DNA from: UBA2705 sp963977125
GTDB taxonomy: Bacteria > Pseudomonadota > Alphaproteobacteria > Micavibrionales > Micavibrionaceae
Reading direction: 5' to 3'
Length of the DNA: 64,000 nucleotides
NCBI GenBank assembly: GCA_963977125.1
Contig: CAXBNJ010000003.1
Location: forward strand, 62,001 to 126,000
Shown here: piece after piece, positions 18,401-27,209 of the stretch
Layout of the letters: each line of letters begins with the position of its first letter
How positions within the stretch are numbered: position 1 is the stretch's first letter
Translations under genes and position numbers: made by a program
Notes under the pieces: generated by a model
Told to the model about the DNA's origin: nothing
The model's database searches: none
The model's input: the letters and a program-made list of their open reading frames with translations, nothing else

Positions 18401-19597
18401 TTAACTTTTAACTTTTTTAATACTGCGGCGTTTCGAGCCACTATAGTCCAGATTTGGTACAGGGCGCGCACGGTCGGATTTCATATAATCGTTGAGCATT
18501 TCAACGGCTTCCTCGACTTTTGGTCGCGGAATAGGGCGGCCAACACGTTTTTCAATTTTATAATGGGACATACAGCCCAAAGCTTCCATATGAAAAGATT
18601 GTCGACCCAGATTGTTTAGTGGGTACCATAAAGTACGATCAAAACCGCGCAGCCAAACAAATTGTGATGATGACAAAACGCCGCCTTCTTCGCGTGCGGT
18701 TTGTAAGGCGCGAGTTAATGCAGTACTGGTGAAAGCGTGCTGATTGCATTTACCCAATGCTTTGCCGCATGTATCGCGGTCGCGCAATATAGAGCGCGCT
18801 TGCTTCAGCAGTTTTTTATTAATCACTAAGCCTTTTTTATGTGACCAACATTGTGAGATTTCACCAAGTAAGTTATCTGATTCATCACGTTTGCGTGCTG
18901 CTTTTAAACAAAAAGCGGCCAAGAGTAACTGTTCATGGGGTTTAAGTTTTAAGTGTCCCCGCCATGGCCTGCCCAATTGAGCGACAAAAGATTTATAACA
19001 TTCCCCTTGGTTTAAGTCTCCGTCTTCACCATGCAAGCTGTGATAGGCAACAAATTCTTCAGGGCCGAGCGCCTCAGCAAAAGAGGGGAGCTCTGCTGGA
19101 ACGGGCGCGCCAGGCGGGCGTGCCGGCTGCGTACCTGGGTCAAAATCAATGAAAGGTGCGATATACGGGAAGTTCTTCGATTGTTTCTTAATCAAGGTCG
19201 TTAAAGTAAATTTGGTTCTGAACTGTGTATATGGGCCGTAAAATAATGACCAGACGCCCATCATGACAATGATAGCGGCCAAGGCATATTTGATAGGCAC
19301 AAGCGCCGCATGCGCTGCAAGGTTCATGAAGTCATCGCTAAGCATGGTTTTATCGATAGATTTAAGCTCAGTTAAGATAGTGCCAATGGGCCATTCGCGA
19401 TCTTGCCACATTATTGTATAGTCGTGACCATGCAATAAAACCCCAATATAGATTTCACCGACACGCCAATAGCGTATGACATTTTTAATATCATATTCAA
19501 AAAACATATAGAGTAGATACCCTATACCGCCAAGGAATCCGGCTAATAAAACCAATCCCACAGAGCGTTCGTAACTACCGCTTTCACCTTGTGCCAC
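18401..19597 (-). CDS. dotM: Dot/Icm coupling complex protein DotM (IcmP)
   Basis: DotM is an inner-membrane partner of DotL whose cytoplasmic domain recognises acidic effector signals in Legionella. Membrane segments lie at about residues 13-32 and 102-120. Right after the second comes the conserved FRTKFTLTTLIKKQSKNFPYIAPFI stretch (split here: FRTKFTLTTLI, KNFPYIAPFIDFDPG), the clearest family mark. The C-terminal domain has FVWLRGFDRTLWYPLNNLGR, also typical of IcmP/TrbA. Length 398 is close to the Legionella protein (about 376). It is the first gene of the dotM-X-dotL run. Confidence 0.9.
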   Translation of the reverse strand: MAQGESGSYERSVGLVLLAGFLGGIGYLLYMFFEYDIKNVIRYWRVGEIYIGVLLHGHDYTIMWQDREWPIGTILTELKSIDKTMLSDDFMNLAAHAALVPIKYALAAIIVMMGVWSLFYGPYTQFRTKFTLTTLIKKQSKNFPYIAPFIDFDPGTQPARPPGAPVPAELPSFAEALGPEEFVAYHSLHGEDGDLNQGECYKSFVAQLGRPWRGHLKLKPHEQLLLAAFCLKAARKRDESDNLLGEISQCWSHKKGLVINKKLLKQARSILRDRDTCGKALGKCNQHAFTSTALTRALQTAREEGGVLSSSQFVWLRGFDRTLWYPLNNLGRQSFHMEALGCMSHYKIEKRVGRPIPRPKVEEAVEMLNDYMKSDRARPVPNLDYSGSKRRSIKKVKS

Positions 19598-19654
19598 TTG
19601 TAAACCTACTCTGACTGTATCTTTAAACGAATAAACTCATAAAGATTATAAAAC

Positions 19655-19685
19655 AAAACACGCGCCAATAGAAGGCGCGTGTTTT
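19655..19685. terminator. Bidirectional terminator between redoxin and dotM
   Basis: A perfect 12-bp stem (AAAACACGCGCC with GGCGCGTGTTTT) closes a 7-nt loop, with A/T runs on both sides. It lies 35 bp after the redoxin stop on the minus strand and ends the dsbD-redoxin transcript before the dotM promoter region. Confidence 0.88.
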
Positions 19686-19719
19686 AAAAATAGGCTAAAA
19701 TGTAAAAAAATTAAAGCTT

Positions 19720-20334
19720 TTAATATTTGATTGCACAGCCATAAGGTTTTGTTTGGCTGGTTTCGACGGTTTTACCCGCACGTAAATCTGTTATGGCCGC
19801 GACGACAAAGTTTTTCGCATCGTCAATACCGTCTTGACGCCATGTGGTGTGATCATCAATTGCGCCAGCATAAGCTAAAACACCATCGGCATTAATAACG
19901 AACATATGGGGCGTGGTTTGTGCGTCGTAAAGGCGGCCAATGTCGCCGCTAGGGTCAAGAATCTTGTGGTTCAGTGTCGCATTGACAGATTTTGTGATGG
20001 CGTTAGCCTCATCAGTATTGACCGCACCTTGCTTTTTGGGCGCTGAAGATACGATTGATACCCAGACGACATCTTCACCTGCTACGCTCGCTTGAACTTT
20101 CTGCATATTGCCACTTTCATATTGTTTGGCAACGAAAGGACATTTATGGTTTGTCCATTCAAGCACGACGATTTTTCCTTTGAGCTGATCTAAAGACAGC
20201 GCCGCGCCGTATGTATCAACGGTTTCAAAGTTAGGAGCCACCTCGCCAATCGTTGCTGTGGCATGTGCGTTTGTGCTGTTCATCGAGCCAAGTGCTGTTA
20301 AGCAAAGCGCCAAAGTAAAAATTTGTTTGATCAT
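19720..20334 (-). CDS. Periplasmic redoxin (AhpC/TSA-like thioredoxin fold)
   Basis: An N-terminal signal peptide (about residues 1-25) is followed by a thioredoxin-fold domain with the motif WTNHKCPFVAKQY (Cys65) and a second Cys at residue 200 in the C-terminal PYGCAIKY, a pattern typical of a family of exported redoxins. There is no CxxC pair, so it resembles a peroxiredoxin more than an oxidoreductase. It follows the DsbD-like gene by 24 bp on the same strand and is probably kept reduced by it. Confidence 0.82.
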   Translation of the reverse strand: MIKQIFTLALCLTALGSMNSTNAHATATIGEVAPNFETVDTYGAALSLDQLKGKIVVLEWTNHKCPFVAKQYESGNMQKVQASVAGEDVVWVSIVSSAPKKQGAVNTDEANAITKSVNATLNHKILDPSGDIGRLYDAQTTPHMFVINADGVLAYAGAIDDHTTWRQDGIDDAKNFVVAAITDLRAGKTVETSQTKPYGCAIKY

Positions 20335-20358
20335 AAGTGTCTCCGTTAAGTGCTGTGG

Positions 20359-22638
20359 TTAAAATAAGTCTTCTAAATGTCCAAATGTTAAAAGCTGTGG
20401 CAGTACTACAGGTTCTGGGCGCTTGCCCGTTTGTGGGGCGGCAGGCGCATAGAAAATATAAAGCGGTACGCCGTTGCGATTAAAGCTTTTCAAGTACTGA
20501 GTTATGTCGGCATTTCTTTTTGTCCAGTCGCCTTTGAATATTTTTGTATTATGCGCGGCAAATAAGGCATGGACTTTATCTGTCGATAAGACGCGGCGTT
20601 CATTCACCTTACAGGTAATGCACCAATCTGCGGTTAAATAGACAAAGATGGGCTGATCAGGCACTTCAAGCAAAGTCTTATTCAAATCAGCCTGCGTGAA
20701 TGTGTAATGCATATTAGTATCAATCGCGCCCGCCTCGCTTTCAGTCGGCGCTAATGGCTGCGCTTCTGGCATTGGGGATGAGCCCAGATTAAGGGGAATT
20801 AACACCAAAAGCACGAGACTGATTATCAGCAGTAATGTCTTTAATAAGCGCGTTGCAAGGGCTTTGGGCTTGCGCTCAAATAACCACACAGCAAAAGACA
20901 GCAGAAGTACGGCGCTAAGCATCGGGGTGAGGAGTAGATAGTCATCTTGCTTGACCAAAGTCAGACCAAGCCATAAAGCTGTGGCAAACATAGGAAAGGC
21001 TAAAAACTGACGGAAGCCCTCCATCCATGCGCCTGGGCGTGGTAAGATTTTGCGCAAAGGCGGGAACATAGTGAGCAACATATAAGGGAAGGCTAGCCCT
21101 GCGCCAAGCACGGCAAAAATACTTAAGGATTGCACAGGCGGCTGCGTTGCTGCAAAGCCAAGGGCGCCCGCCATAAACGGCGCGGTGCAGGGGGCCGCAA
21201 CAAGCGTTGCTAATAAGCCCGTGAAGAATGACCCCGTCAGTCCGCCAGCGCTAGATTGCTTCTGCCCTAACCCTGTAATACTACGCGGCAGCAAATGATC
21301 AATACGTAATGTACCGATTAACGACAAACCAATCGCAAAAATTAATAAGGTCAGCACATAAAGCACAGTGGTGTTTTGGAGTTGAAAGCCCCAGCCAATT
21401 TGTGCGCCCGTGCTCTGCAGCGCGATCATCAATGCGGCGATAGCCACAAAACTGAGAATAACGCCGCTACTATAAGCAATGCCGCCCAGTATAGCGATTT
21501 TGCTTTCTTTTTGTGAGGCGTTGATTAAAGACAGCGCCTTTAAGGATAAGATAGGGAAAACACAAGGCATTAAATTGAGAATAATGCCACCAATAAAGGC
21601 GAATAATAGAGCTTTACCTAACGTGATATTCAAGGCCGTTTTTTGGGCCGTTTTTTGGGCCGTTTTTTGCGAAGGCTCAGGCGCGGCGCTGGCCAGTTCA
21701 CTCATTTGTGCTGTCGGAAGTTGTTTTAAGAATTCAGCGGCAGATCCTGCAGCCTGTTTGTTGATTAAGCCAGCTATCTCATAATTAGAATTGCCTTGAT
21801 CGCTCAGCACAATAATAGAGCCAGAGGCTTCCGTTAAGCTGTCAAACAGCTTCTGGCCGCGCGGATAGCGCAAGCTTATGGTCTGTGCATCACTATTAAC
21901 GCTTACAGCAGGGAAGCTTGAGGGCTTCACCCAGCCCCAGCTATGAGGTGCGAAAAACATGGCGTCGGCGTTCTCATTTACATGATTAGATAATTTAGTA
22001 AACAGCGTAAGTTCAGGTTTTATTACAACTTCAAAAGAAAAGTCCTGCGCGATAAAAGAGGCCTCTCCCGTGAATGTTTTTGGTAGAAGTGCTTCAAATT
22101 TTTCAATACGCGCATCGGTAATAAAAGCATCCTTTTTTACGGCGTTTTGTGACGGCAAGGTAATGGAATAAGATCCAAATTCAGGAATGCAAATATCTTT
22201 ACAAATTAGCCACTCAAGCTCGAGGTCTACTTTAAGAGAGTTCTCGTTATAGTTTTGTGGAATATTAATGTCTGCGAAAATAAGCGCTTCATCATGGAAG
22301 CCATAATTAATGAGGCCGTTAAGCGCAATTAACTCAGGGGCAGGCCAGGCCATTTCTGGGGTGTCAAAGCCTTGTGGTAAGCTCCATGCAAAAGTAGGCG
22401 GCAAACCCGTTTCGCCGCCATAACGCCAATAAATATGCCATTCAGGCTCCATTTCAAAAGCCACAGCCAAACGATATGTTTGTCCCGCTGTGAAATGCGG
22501 CGCGGATTCAATCAGACTAACGGTTGCATGATTTGCATTTTGAGGTTCTTCCGCTTGCGCCTTTAAAGGCAGCAATGCAGCCCCCATAAGCAAGAGTAAA
22601 ACAAGTAAAACTGGCGCGGTAAATTTATATTTTTGCAT
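20359..22638 (-). CDS. DsbD/ScsB-type thiol:disulfide interchange protein
   Basis: This membrane protein carries electrons from cytoplasmic thioredoxin to the periplasm. An N-terminal signal and periplasmic domain (about residues 30-300) are followed by a linker, then eight or so membrane helices with the two redox cysteines in NLMPCVFPIL and APCTAPFM, and a C-terminal thioredoxin domain with CITC at 673-676. The size (759 residues) and long N-terminal domain are closer to ScsB than to E. coli DsbD. A QKTA triplet repeat lies in the linker just before the membrane part. Confidence 0.9.
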   Translation of the reverse strand: MQKYKFTAPVLLVLLLLMGAALLPLKAQAEEPQNANHATVSLIESAPHFTAGQTYRLAVAFEMEPEWHIYWRYGGETGLPPTFAWSLPQGFDTPEMAWPAPELIALNGLINYGFHDEALIFADINIPQNYNENSLKVDLELEWLICKDICIPEFGSYSITLPSQNAVKKDAFITDARIEKFEALLPKTFTGEASFIAQDFSFEVVIKPELTLFTKLSNHVNENADAMFFAPHSWGWVKPSSFPAVSVNSDAQTISLRYPRGQKLFDSLTEASGSIIVLSDQGNSNYEIAGLINKQAAGSAAEFLKQLPTAQMSELASAAPEPSQKTAQKTAQKTALNITLGKALLFAFIGGIILNLMPCVFPILSLKALSLINASQKESKIAILGGIAYSSGVILSFVAIAALMIALQSTGAQIGWGFQLQNTTVLYVLTLLIFAIGLSLIGTLRIDHLLPRSITGLGQKQSSAGGLTGSFFTGLLATLVAAPCTAPFMAGALGFAATQPPVQSLSIFAVLGAGLAFPYMLLTMFPPLRKILPRPGAWMEGFRQFLAFPMFATALWLGLTLVKQDDYLLLTPMLSAVLLLSFAVWLFERKPKALATRLLKTLLLIISLVLLVLIPLNLGSSPMPEAQPLAPTESEAGAIDTNMHYTFTQADLNKTLLEVPDQPIFVYLTADWCITCKVNERRVLSTDKVHALFAAHNTKIFKGDWTKRNADITQYLKSFNRNGVPLYIFYAPAAPQTGKRPEPVVLPQLLTFGHLEDLF
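21634..21669. repeat. Three 12-bp tandem repeats inside the dsbD-like gene
   Basis: The unit GGCCGTTTTTTG occurs three times in perfect tandem. On the coding (minus) strand it encodes QKTA three times in the linker ahead of the membrane domain. The unit is a multiple of three, so copy-number change would alter linker length without a frameshift. Confidence 0.85.
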
Positions 22639-22673
22639 AACGGTATTTCAAATAAGGGTTATATCGTATATTT

Positions 22674-22692
22674 TATATTCGTATAGAATATA
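22674..22692. promoter_or_regulatory. Inverted repeat in dsbD/aacS divergent intergenic region
   Basis: TATATTC-gtata-GAATATA is a perfect 7-bp inverted repeat with a 5-bp spacer, midway between the divergent starts of the dsbD-like gene and acetoacetyl-CoA synthetase. The size and spacing fit a dimeric repressor or activator site, but the region is AT-rich and chance is possible. Confidence 0.3.
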
Positions 22693-22757
22693 GGGAAGGT
22701 TACATTAGGTTGATAATACGATCTATATGTAAAAATTCATAGTTTGTAATATAATTT

Positions 22758-24758
22758 ATGGGGCTATTTATGGTTAAGGCACAGGCGATACGCGATAATA
22801 TTGATCCAATTTGGTCACCTTCAAACGCAGCAATACAAAATGCACAAATGCAGAAGTTCAAGTCCCACTTAGAGAAAAAATATAGTGTGACGCTGGCTGA
22901 TTATCAAGAGCTGCATCGCTGGTCAATTGAGAATGCAGAAGATTTTTGGTCTGATTTTTGGGATTTTGCAGGCATTATTGGCGAAAAAGGCGCGCGTATT
23001 ATCACGGATAAAACGCAGATCGAAACCACACAATTCTTCCCAGACGCGCAAATTAACTATGCAGAAAACATGCTTAAGCGCCGAGATGACGCGCCAGCAC
23101 TGATTTTCAGAACAGAAATAGGCGAAGATCGTATTGAGCGTTTTTCTGATGTCTATAGCGCGGTCTCACGCTTGCAGCAGGCTATGATTGCAGCGGGCAT
23201 TGTTAAAGGTGATCGCATCGCCGCTTATTTGCCCAATATGCCTGAGAGCATTTATATCGCTTTGGCTGCCGCATCACTTGGGGCGATTTTTTCCTCAGCC
23301 TCGCCTGATTTCGGCATAACGGGCGTTGTCGATCGTTTCGGACAAACTGAACCTAAATTACTATTTACGGTCGATCATTACTATTATGGCGGTAAAACGC
23401 TTGATCAACGTGCAAAGTTAGCGGAAATAATTCCGGCTTTACCATCGCTTCAAAAAACGATTATCATAAATTACGTTCAAGACGATCAAGACATAAGTGA
23501 CTTACCTAATGCGCAGCGCTGGGATGATTTTTTGAATGCGTATAGCGCGCAAGAGATCGCTTATACACGGGTTGATTTTAACCACCCGCTTTACATTATG
23601 TTTTCTTCTGGCACGACCGGTGCGCCCAAATGTATTGTCCATGGTCATGGCGGCACATTATTACAACATGTCAAAGAGCTGAGCCTACACTGTGATATTA
23701 AAAAAGATGACCGTATTTTCTATTTCACCACATGTGGTTGGATGATGTGGAATTGGCTGGTCTCAGGCCTTGCTGTGGAGGCGACATTGCTGCTTTATGA
23801 TGGCTCGCCATTTCATCAAGACGGGCGTATATTATGGGACTTTACAAGCAAGCATCACGCGAATTTATTCGGCACTTCAGCCAAATATATTGAAGCGCTT
23901 AAAACCTATAAAATTTACCCCAAAGATTTATATGATTTATCTGCTCTGCGGATGATTACCTCCACAGGATCACCGCTTGTGCATGAAGGCTTTGATTTTG
24001 TTTATGAGCATATTAAAAGCGATGTGCATCTGGCCTCCATTTATGGCGGTACGGATGTTGTTTCGGCGTGTTTTGGTTTAGGCAATCCGCTCTCCCCTGT
24101 TTATCGCGGGGAGTTGCAAGGCTCTGGCTTGGGGGTTAATGTTCAGATTTTCAATGAAGAAGGTGAAATTATGGCAGAGGGCGCGGGGGCAGGTGAGCTG
24201 GTATGCTTAAATGCGCATCCATCCATGCCCGTTGGCTTTTGGAATGACCCCGATGGCCAAAAATATCACAATGCTTATTTCGCTGAATATGAGAATATTT
24301 GGCACCATGGTGACTGGGTGGAAAAGACGCTTAATCATGGGCTGATTGTGCATGGTCGCTCTGATGCGACGCTTAACCCTGGGGGCGTACGTATCGGCAC
24401 AGCGGAAATTTACCGTCAAGTTGAAAAAATAGAAGCGGTTCAAGAAAGCATTTGCATCGGCCAAGACTGGCAAGGTGATGCGCGGGTGATTTTATTTGTG
24501 ATTTTGAAGCAAGGTTATCAGCTTGATGAGGCTTTGAAAAAAGCGATTAAAACGCAAATCCGCCAAGGCGCATCGCCGCGCCACGTTCCTGCTAAAATTA
24601 TCGCCGTGAGTGATATACCGCGTACGCGTAGCGGTAAAATAACGGAAATAGCCGTGCGTGATGTCGTGCATGGCCGTAAAGTGAAAAACAGCGAAGCGCT
24701 CGCTAACCCAGAGGCCTTAGATTTATATAAAGATCTAAAAGAGCTGCAAGAAGACTAG
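22758..24758 (+). CDS. Acetoacetyl-CoA synthetase
   Basis: The enzyme activates acetoacetate with ATP and CoA, used in ketone-body or polyhydroxybutyrate turnover. It is an ANL-superfamily adenylate-forming enzyme: P-loop-like MFSSGTTGAPKCIVHG at about residue 285, TTCGWMMWNWLVSGLA typical of the acetoacetate branch, YGGTDVVSAC, and the C-terminal catalytic lysine in PRTRSGKITE. The 666-residue length and the N-terminal WSIENAEDFW segment match acetoacetyl-CoA rather than acetyl-CoA synthetases. A 12-bp palindrome (CGCAAGCTTGCG, 24759-24770) follows its stop. Confidence 0.9.
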   Translation: MGLFMVKAQAIRDNIDPIWSPSNAAIQNAQMQKFKSHLEKKYSVTLADYQELHRWSIENAEDFWSDFWDFAGIIGEKGARIITDKTQIETTQFFPDAQINYAENMLKRRDDAPALIFRTEIGEDRIERFSDVYSAVSRLQQAMIAAGIVKGDRIAAYLPNMPESIYIALAAASLGAIFSSASPDFGITGVVDRFGQTEPKLLFTVDHYYYGGKTLDQRAKLAEIIPALPSLQKTIIINYVQDDQDISDLPNAQRWDDFLNAYSAQEIAYTRVDFNHPLYIMFSSGTTGAPKCIVHGHGGTLLQHVKELSLHCDIKKDDRIFYFTTCGWMMWNWLVSGLAVEATLLLYDGSPFHQDGRILWDFTSKHHANLFGTSAKYIEALKTYKIYPKDLYDLSALRMITSTGSPLVHEGFDFVYEHIKSDVHLASIYGGTDVVSACFGLGNPLSPVYRGELQGSGLGVNVQIFNEEGEIMAEGAGAGELVCLNAHPSMPVGFWNDPDGQKYHNAYFAEYENIWHHGDWVEKTLNHGLIVHGRSDATLNPGGVRIGTAEIYRQVEKIEAVQESICIGQDWQGDARVILFVILKQGYQLDEALKKAIKTQIRQGASPRHVPAKIIAVSDIPRTRSGKITEIAVRDVVHGRKVKNSEALANPEALDLYKDLKELQED

Positions 24759-24772
24759 CGCAAGCTTGCGTA

Positions 24773-25201
24773 TTATTTATTGCACGATAAATTGTCAATC
24801 ATTTCAGACTGTCTGCTATGACCAATAAAAGACGTTGTTTTACCCATGACGGGTGGGTAATTAGGATTGTCCCCTTTATACTCATATTCATAGAAAGTGG
24901 CTTTACCAATCCACTCAGGGTGTTTGTCTAATATGCCCGACAACGTGTTCTGATAATGCTTTGCTTCGCTTAGATGTTCGCATTGGCATTCTATACTGTC
25001 TTTACCTGTTTCTGTGCAGGCCATGATTGTTTTAACCATATTATCTGTCGCCGCGCCAAGCGTTTCAATATCTTTGATATCGTCTTGTTTCGTTAGCGTG
25101 ATGGGGTCAATTTGAATGAGGTTTTGAGCTTTAGCAACGGGCGTAGTACCAAGAACAATAATAACTGACATTATAGACGCGATTAAAAACTTCATATTCA
25201 T
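24773..25201 (-). CDS. Hypothetical exported protein, 142 residues
   Basis: The N-terminus is a clear Sec signal peptide (FLIASIMSVIIVLGTTPVAKA). The mature part is short and contains four cysteines in its second half (MACTETGKDSIECQCEHL and a C-terminal SCNK), suggesting disulfides in the periplasm. I know no family. The gene is convergent with acetoacetyl-CoA synthetase and has a 14-bp tandem repeat upstream of its start. Confidence 0.6.
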   Translation of the reverse strand: MNMKFLIASIMSVIIVLGTTPVAKAQNLIQIDPITLTKQDDIKDIETLGAATDNMVKTIMACTETGKDSIECQCEHLSEAKHYQNTLSGILDKHPEWIGKATFYEYEYKGDNPNYPPVMGKTTSFIGHSRQSEMIDNLSCNK

Positions 25202-25230
25202 TCTTCCTCTAAACTAAACATTCGGCGAGT

Positions 25231-25271
25231 AAGCTTCATTATATAAGCTTCATTATATAAGCTTCATTATA
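25231..25271. repeat. Three tandem copies of a 14-bp unit
   Basis: The unit AAGCTTCATTATAT is repeated almost three times in perfect tandem, 30 bp upstream of the exported-protein gene that reads to the left. It lies where that gene's promoter would be. Copy number may vary between strains. Confidence 0.85.
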
Positions 25272-25325
25272 AATGATAAATCTTTACGTGTCACTAATAT
25301 GTAAGCCCCTCGTAAAGGGGTGCGT

Positions 25326-26420
25326 TTATGCTTTATGCATCAAGTCAGGCAGCTCTTTACGGATTGAGCGCGACCTAGAGGTCTTTGTTGACTTGGAATA
25401 ACCGACTCGCCCCATAAAGACGATTTGTTCGAGCGGTTTATCAGCGTTTTTTGTGAATTTTTTATATAAGGTTTTGGCCTTTTTCTGGCAGGCTTCATCA
25501 ACGGTAAATGGTTGCTGGTTTAGGCCGTAATAACAAAAACTTAAAGTCGCGACGCTTGGCTGCATAGCGATATTATGTTTGGTTGCTGTCAACCAAAAAC
25601 GCTGCAAAGCGCTGCCTGCATTGATGAAGTCTAATATCTCATAATGATCTTTTTTCTGCGTAAAGCTCAGCATGAAATGACGATCGCAAAATAGCCCAGG
25701 CATAAGGTCCAATTCTATTTTAGGGATAAATGTGCCGCAGAAATAGCGATTCATAAAGTTTAGGCGTGAGCGTCTTGCCATAGCCCATTTCATAGCGATA
25801 AGAGATAGGCGGCTTAAACCCGTCGAAGCCATAGGGATGCCGTAAGGGCTGAACTTATTATTCCAATCCAATACATCTCTGTGGCAGGTGTAAGTCTCTG
25901 GAATTTTTAAGCGAATATCTGTGCTTGTCATGTTGATAGAAGCTACAGTTAGTTTCTTACGAAAAGAGGCATACCATTGAACCTCTATATCGCGCCCCAT
26001 ACAATCTTCAAGGTCCTCAAGCACATAATCGGGCAGTGTCTTGGTCTGAAAGGGGGTTCTATCTACCGAGCGTGCTTGTATATAATAAAATAGCGGATCT
26101 TCTTTCACCTCTGTATCAAGGGGTAAGGAGAGGTCTATTTTTATCAGCTCCTGTTGAATATCAAGTGGCTTTATGTGGCAGGCGCGCCCATGATTAGCTG
26201 CGGTTAGTCGTATATTCTCAATTAAAGCCCCGCATGATAGCAAGCTTGGCTGGCCTTGATTATACTCATAGACATTTTCTGTGTTTATTTTTAAATAAAT
26301 GCGCAAAGTGTCGCTATCCAAAATTTCAAATGACCAAGGTTGAGCGTTGTCACCGCTTGGTGCCCAGCGAGCGATATTTAAAATGGCGAGAATATCTTCG
26401 GCGTATTTATCTTTGGACAT
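25326..26420 (-). CDS. Nitroreductase-family protein
   Basis: The first 60 residues carry the FMN-binding nitroreductase signature (ILNIARWAPSGDNAQPWSFEI), and the C-terminal part has the LQRFWLTATKHNIAMQPS segment characteristic of the long, Acg-like branch of this family. The protein is 364 residues, longer than classical NfsB-type enzymes (about 220), with a divergent middle section. It probably binds FMN; the substrate is unknown. It lies next to an XRE-type regulator on the same strand. Confidence 0.72.
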   Translation of the reverse strand: MSKDKYAEDILAILNIARWAPSGDNAQPWSFEILDSDTLRIYLKINTENVYEYNQGQPSLLSCGALIENIRLTAANHGRACHIKPLDIQQELIKIDLSLPLDTEVKEDPLFYYIQARSVDRTPFQTKTLPDYVLEDLEDCMGRDIEVQWYASFRKKLTVASINMTSTDIRLKIPETYTCHRDVLDWNNKFSPYGIPMASTGLSRLSLIAMKWAMARRSRLNFMNRYFCGTFIPKIELDLMPGLFCDRHFMLSFTQKKDHYEILDFINAGSALQRFWLTATKHNIAMQPSVATLSFCYYGLNQQPFTVDEACQKKAKTLYKKFTKNADKPLEQIVFMGRVGYSKSTKTSRSRSIRKELPDLMHKA

Positions 26421-26492
26421 AGCCTAGCGTCTTTTCATTAAATAGGAATTGAGTTTCTTTTATTATCCCTATTTTTATGAAAGATTCAAGTT

Positions 26493-27128
26493 TCAAGTGA
26501 ATATTTTGCCATTATCCCATAGGCATGAAAATTGTTTGCGCTGGAAATCAGCGAGTGCTTTATTTTTTATGACCCATATTTCTTGTATGTCGAACAGCAT
26601 CACCGCGTAATAACACTCGAAGATGATAATTGGTGTTGTGTCACTAAAATAATGCGGGGGCAGGCCACGATAGTTACGCGCATCCGCCGTCATACAAGAT
26701 TGCTCCATTCCCTCGGGGACAATAAACCGTTCGGTAACGCCGAGTTTCTTGATTTTCTTTGTATACTCAAGAACGTCATCGCGCGCAGCGCCGGTTAACA
26801 GGCTTTGATTAATACCGTTTAACAAGACTTCTTTTGTGGCTGTGCTGTCTAAGATATTATACAAAAAATTCATAAAATCAGCTTGGTAAGTCTCGCCCTT
26901 AAAAATATCCATATGATGTTTCTTATGGCGAACGCCGTCTTCAATAAATTCAACGCCATTATCTTCAAGGGTCTTTTTGATTATGCTGAGTGTATCGATG
27001 TTGGGGCGCGTGCGTCCCGTTTCAATATTGGTCAAAGTGCGCTGCGTTAGCGCAGCCTTATCAGCTAAAACGCTTTGTGACCAGTCAAGCAGGCCTCTTG
27101 CGGCTTTAATTTGGGACATTGAAATCAT
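26493..27128 (-). CDS. XRE-family helix-turn-helix regulator
   Basis: Residues 5-60 form a Cro/CI-type helix-turn-helix (AARGLLDWSQSVLADKA, then LTNIETGRTRPNIDTL), followed by the short strand motif GVEFIEDGVR seen in small alphaproteobacterial XRE regulators. The remaining 140 residues are an extra domain I cannot assign (LLNGINQSLL, ERFIVPEG), possibly ligand-binding. It lies upstream of the nitroreductase gene on the same strand and is divergent from the sulfotransferase-like gene, so it may control either. Confidence 0.82.
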   Translation of the reverse strand: MISMSQIKAARGLLDWSQSVLADKAALTQRTLTNIETGRTRPNIDTLSIIKKTLEDNGVEFIEDGVRHKKHHMDIFKGETYQADFMNFLYNILDSTATKEVLLNGINQSLLTGAARDDVLEYTKKIKKLGVTERFIVPEGMEQSCMTADARNYRGLPPHYFSDTTPIIIFECYYAVMLFDIQEIWVIKNKALADFQRKQFSCLWDNGKIFT

Positions 27129-27209
27129 TTTTTTAATTTGCCTTATCGCGCCATCATAGTCTATAAAAAACTATTAACCATAAAAACAAAATGAAGTAAG
27201 GCTGCATTT

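Noticed and set aside
4423..19597. Integrative conjugative element carrying the type IVB genes
   Set aside because: No relaxase, integrase, oriT or flanking direct repeats were seen, and the genes are interspersed with conserved chromosomal operons.
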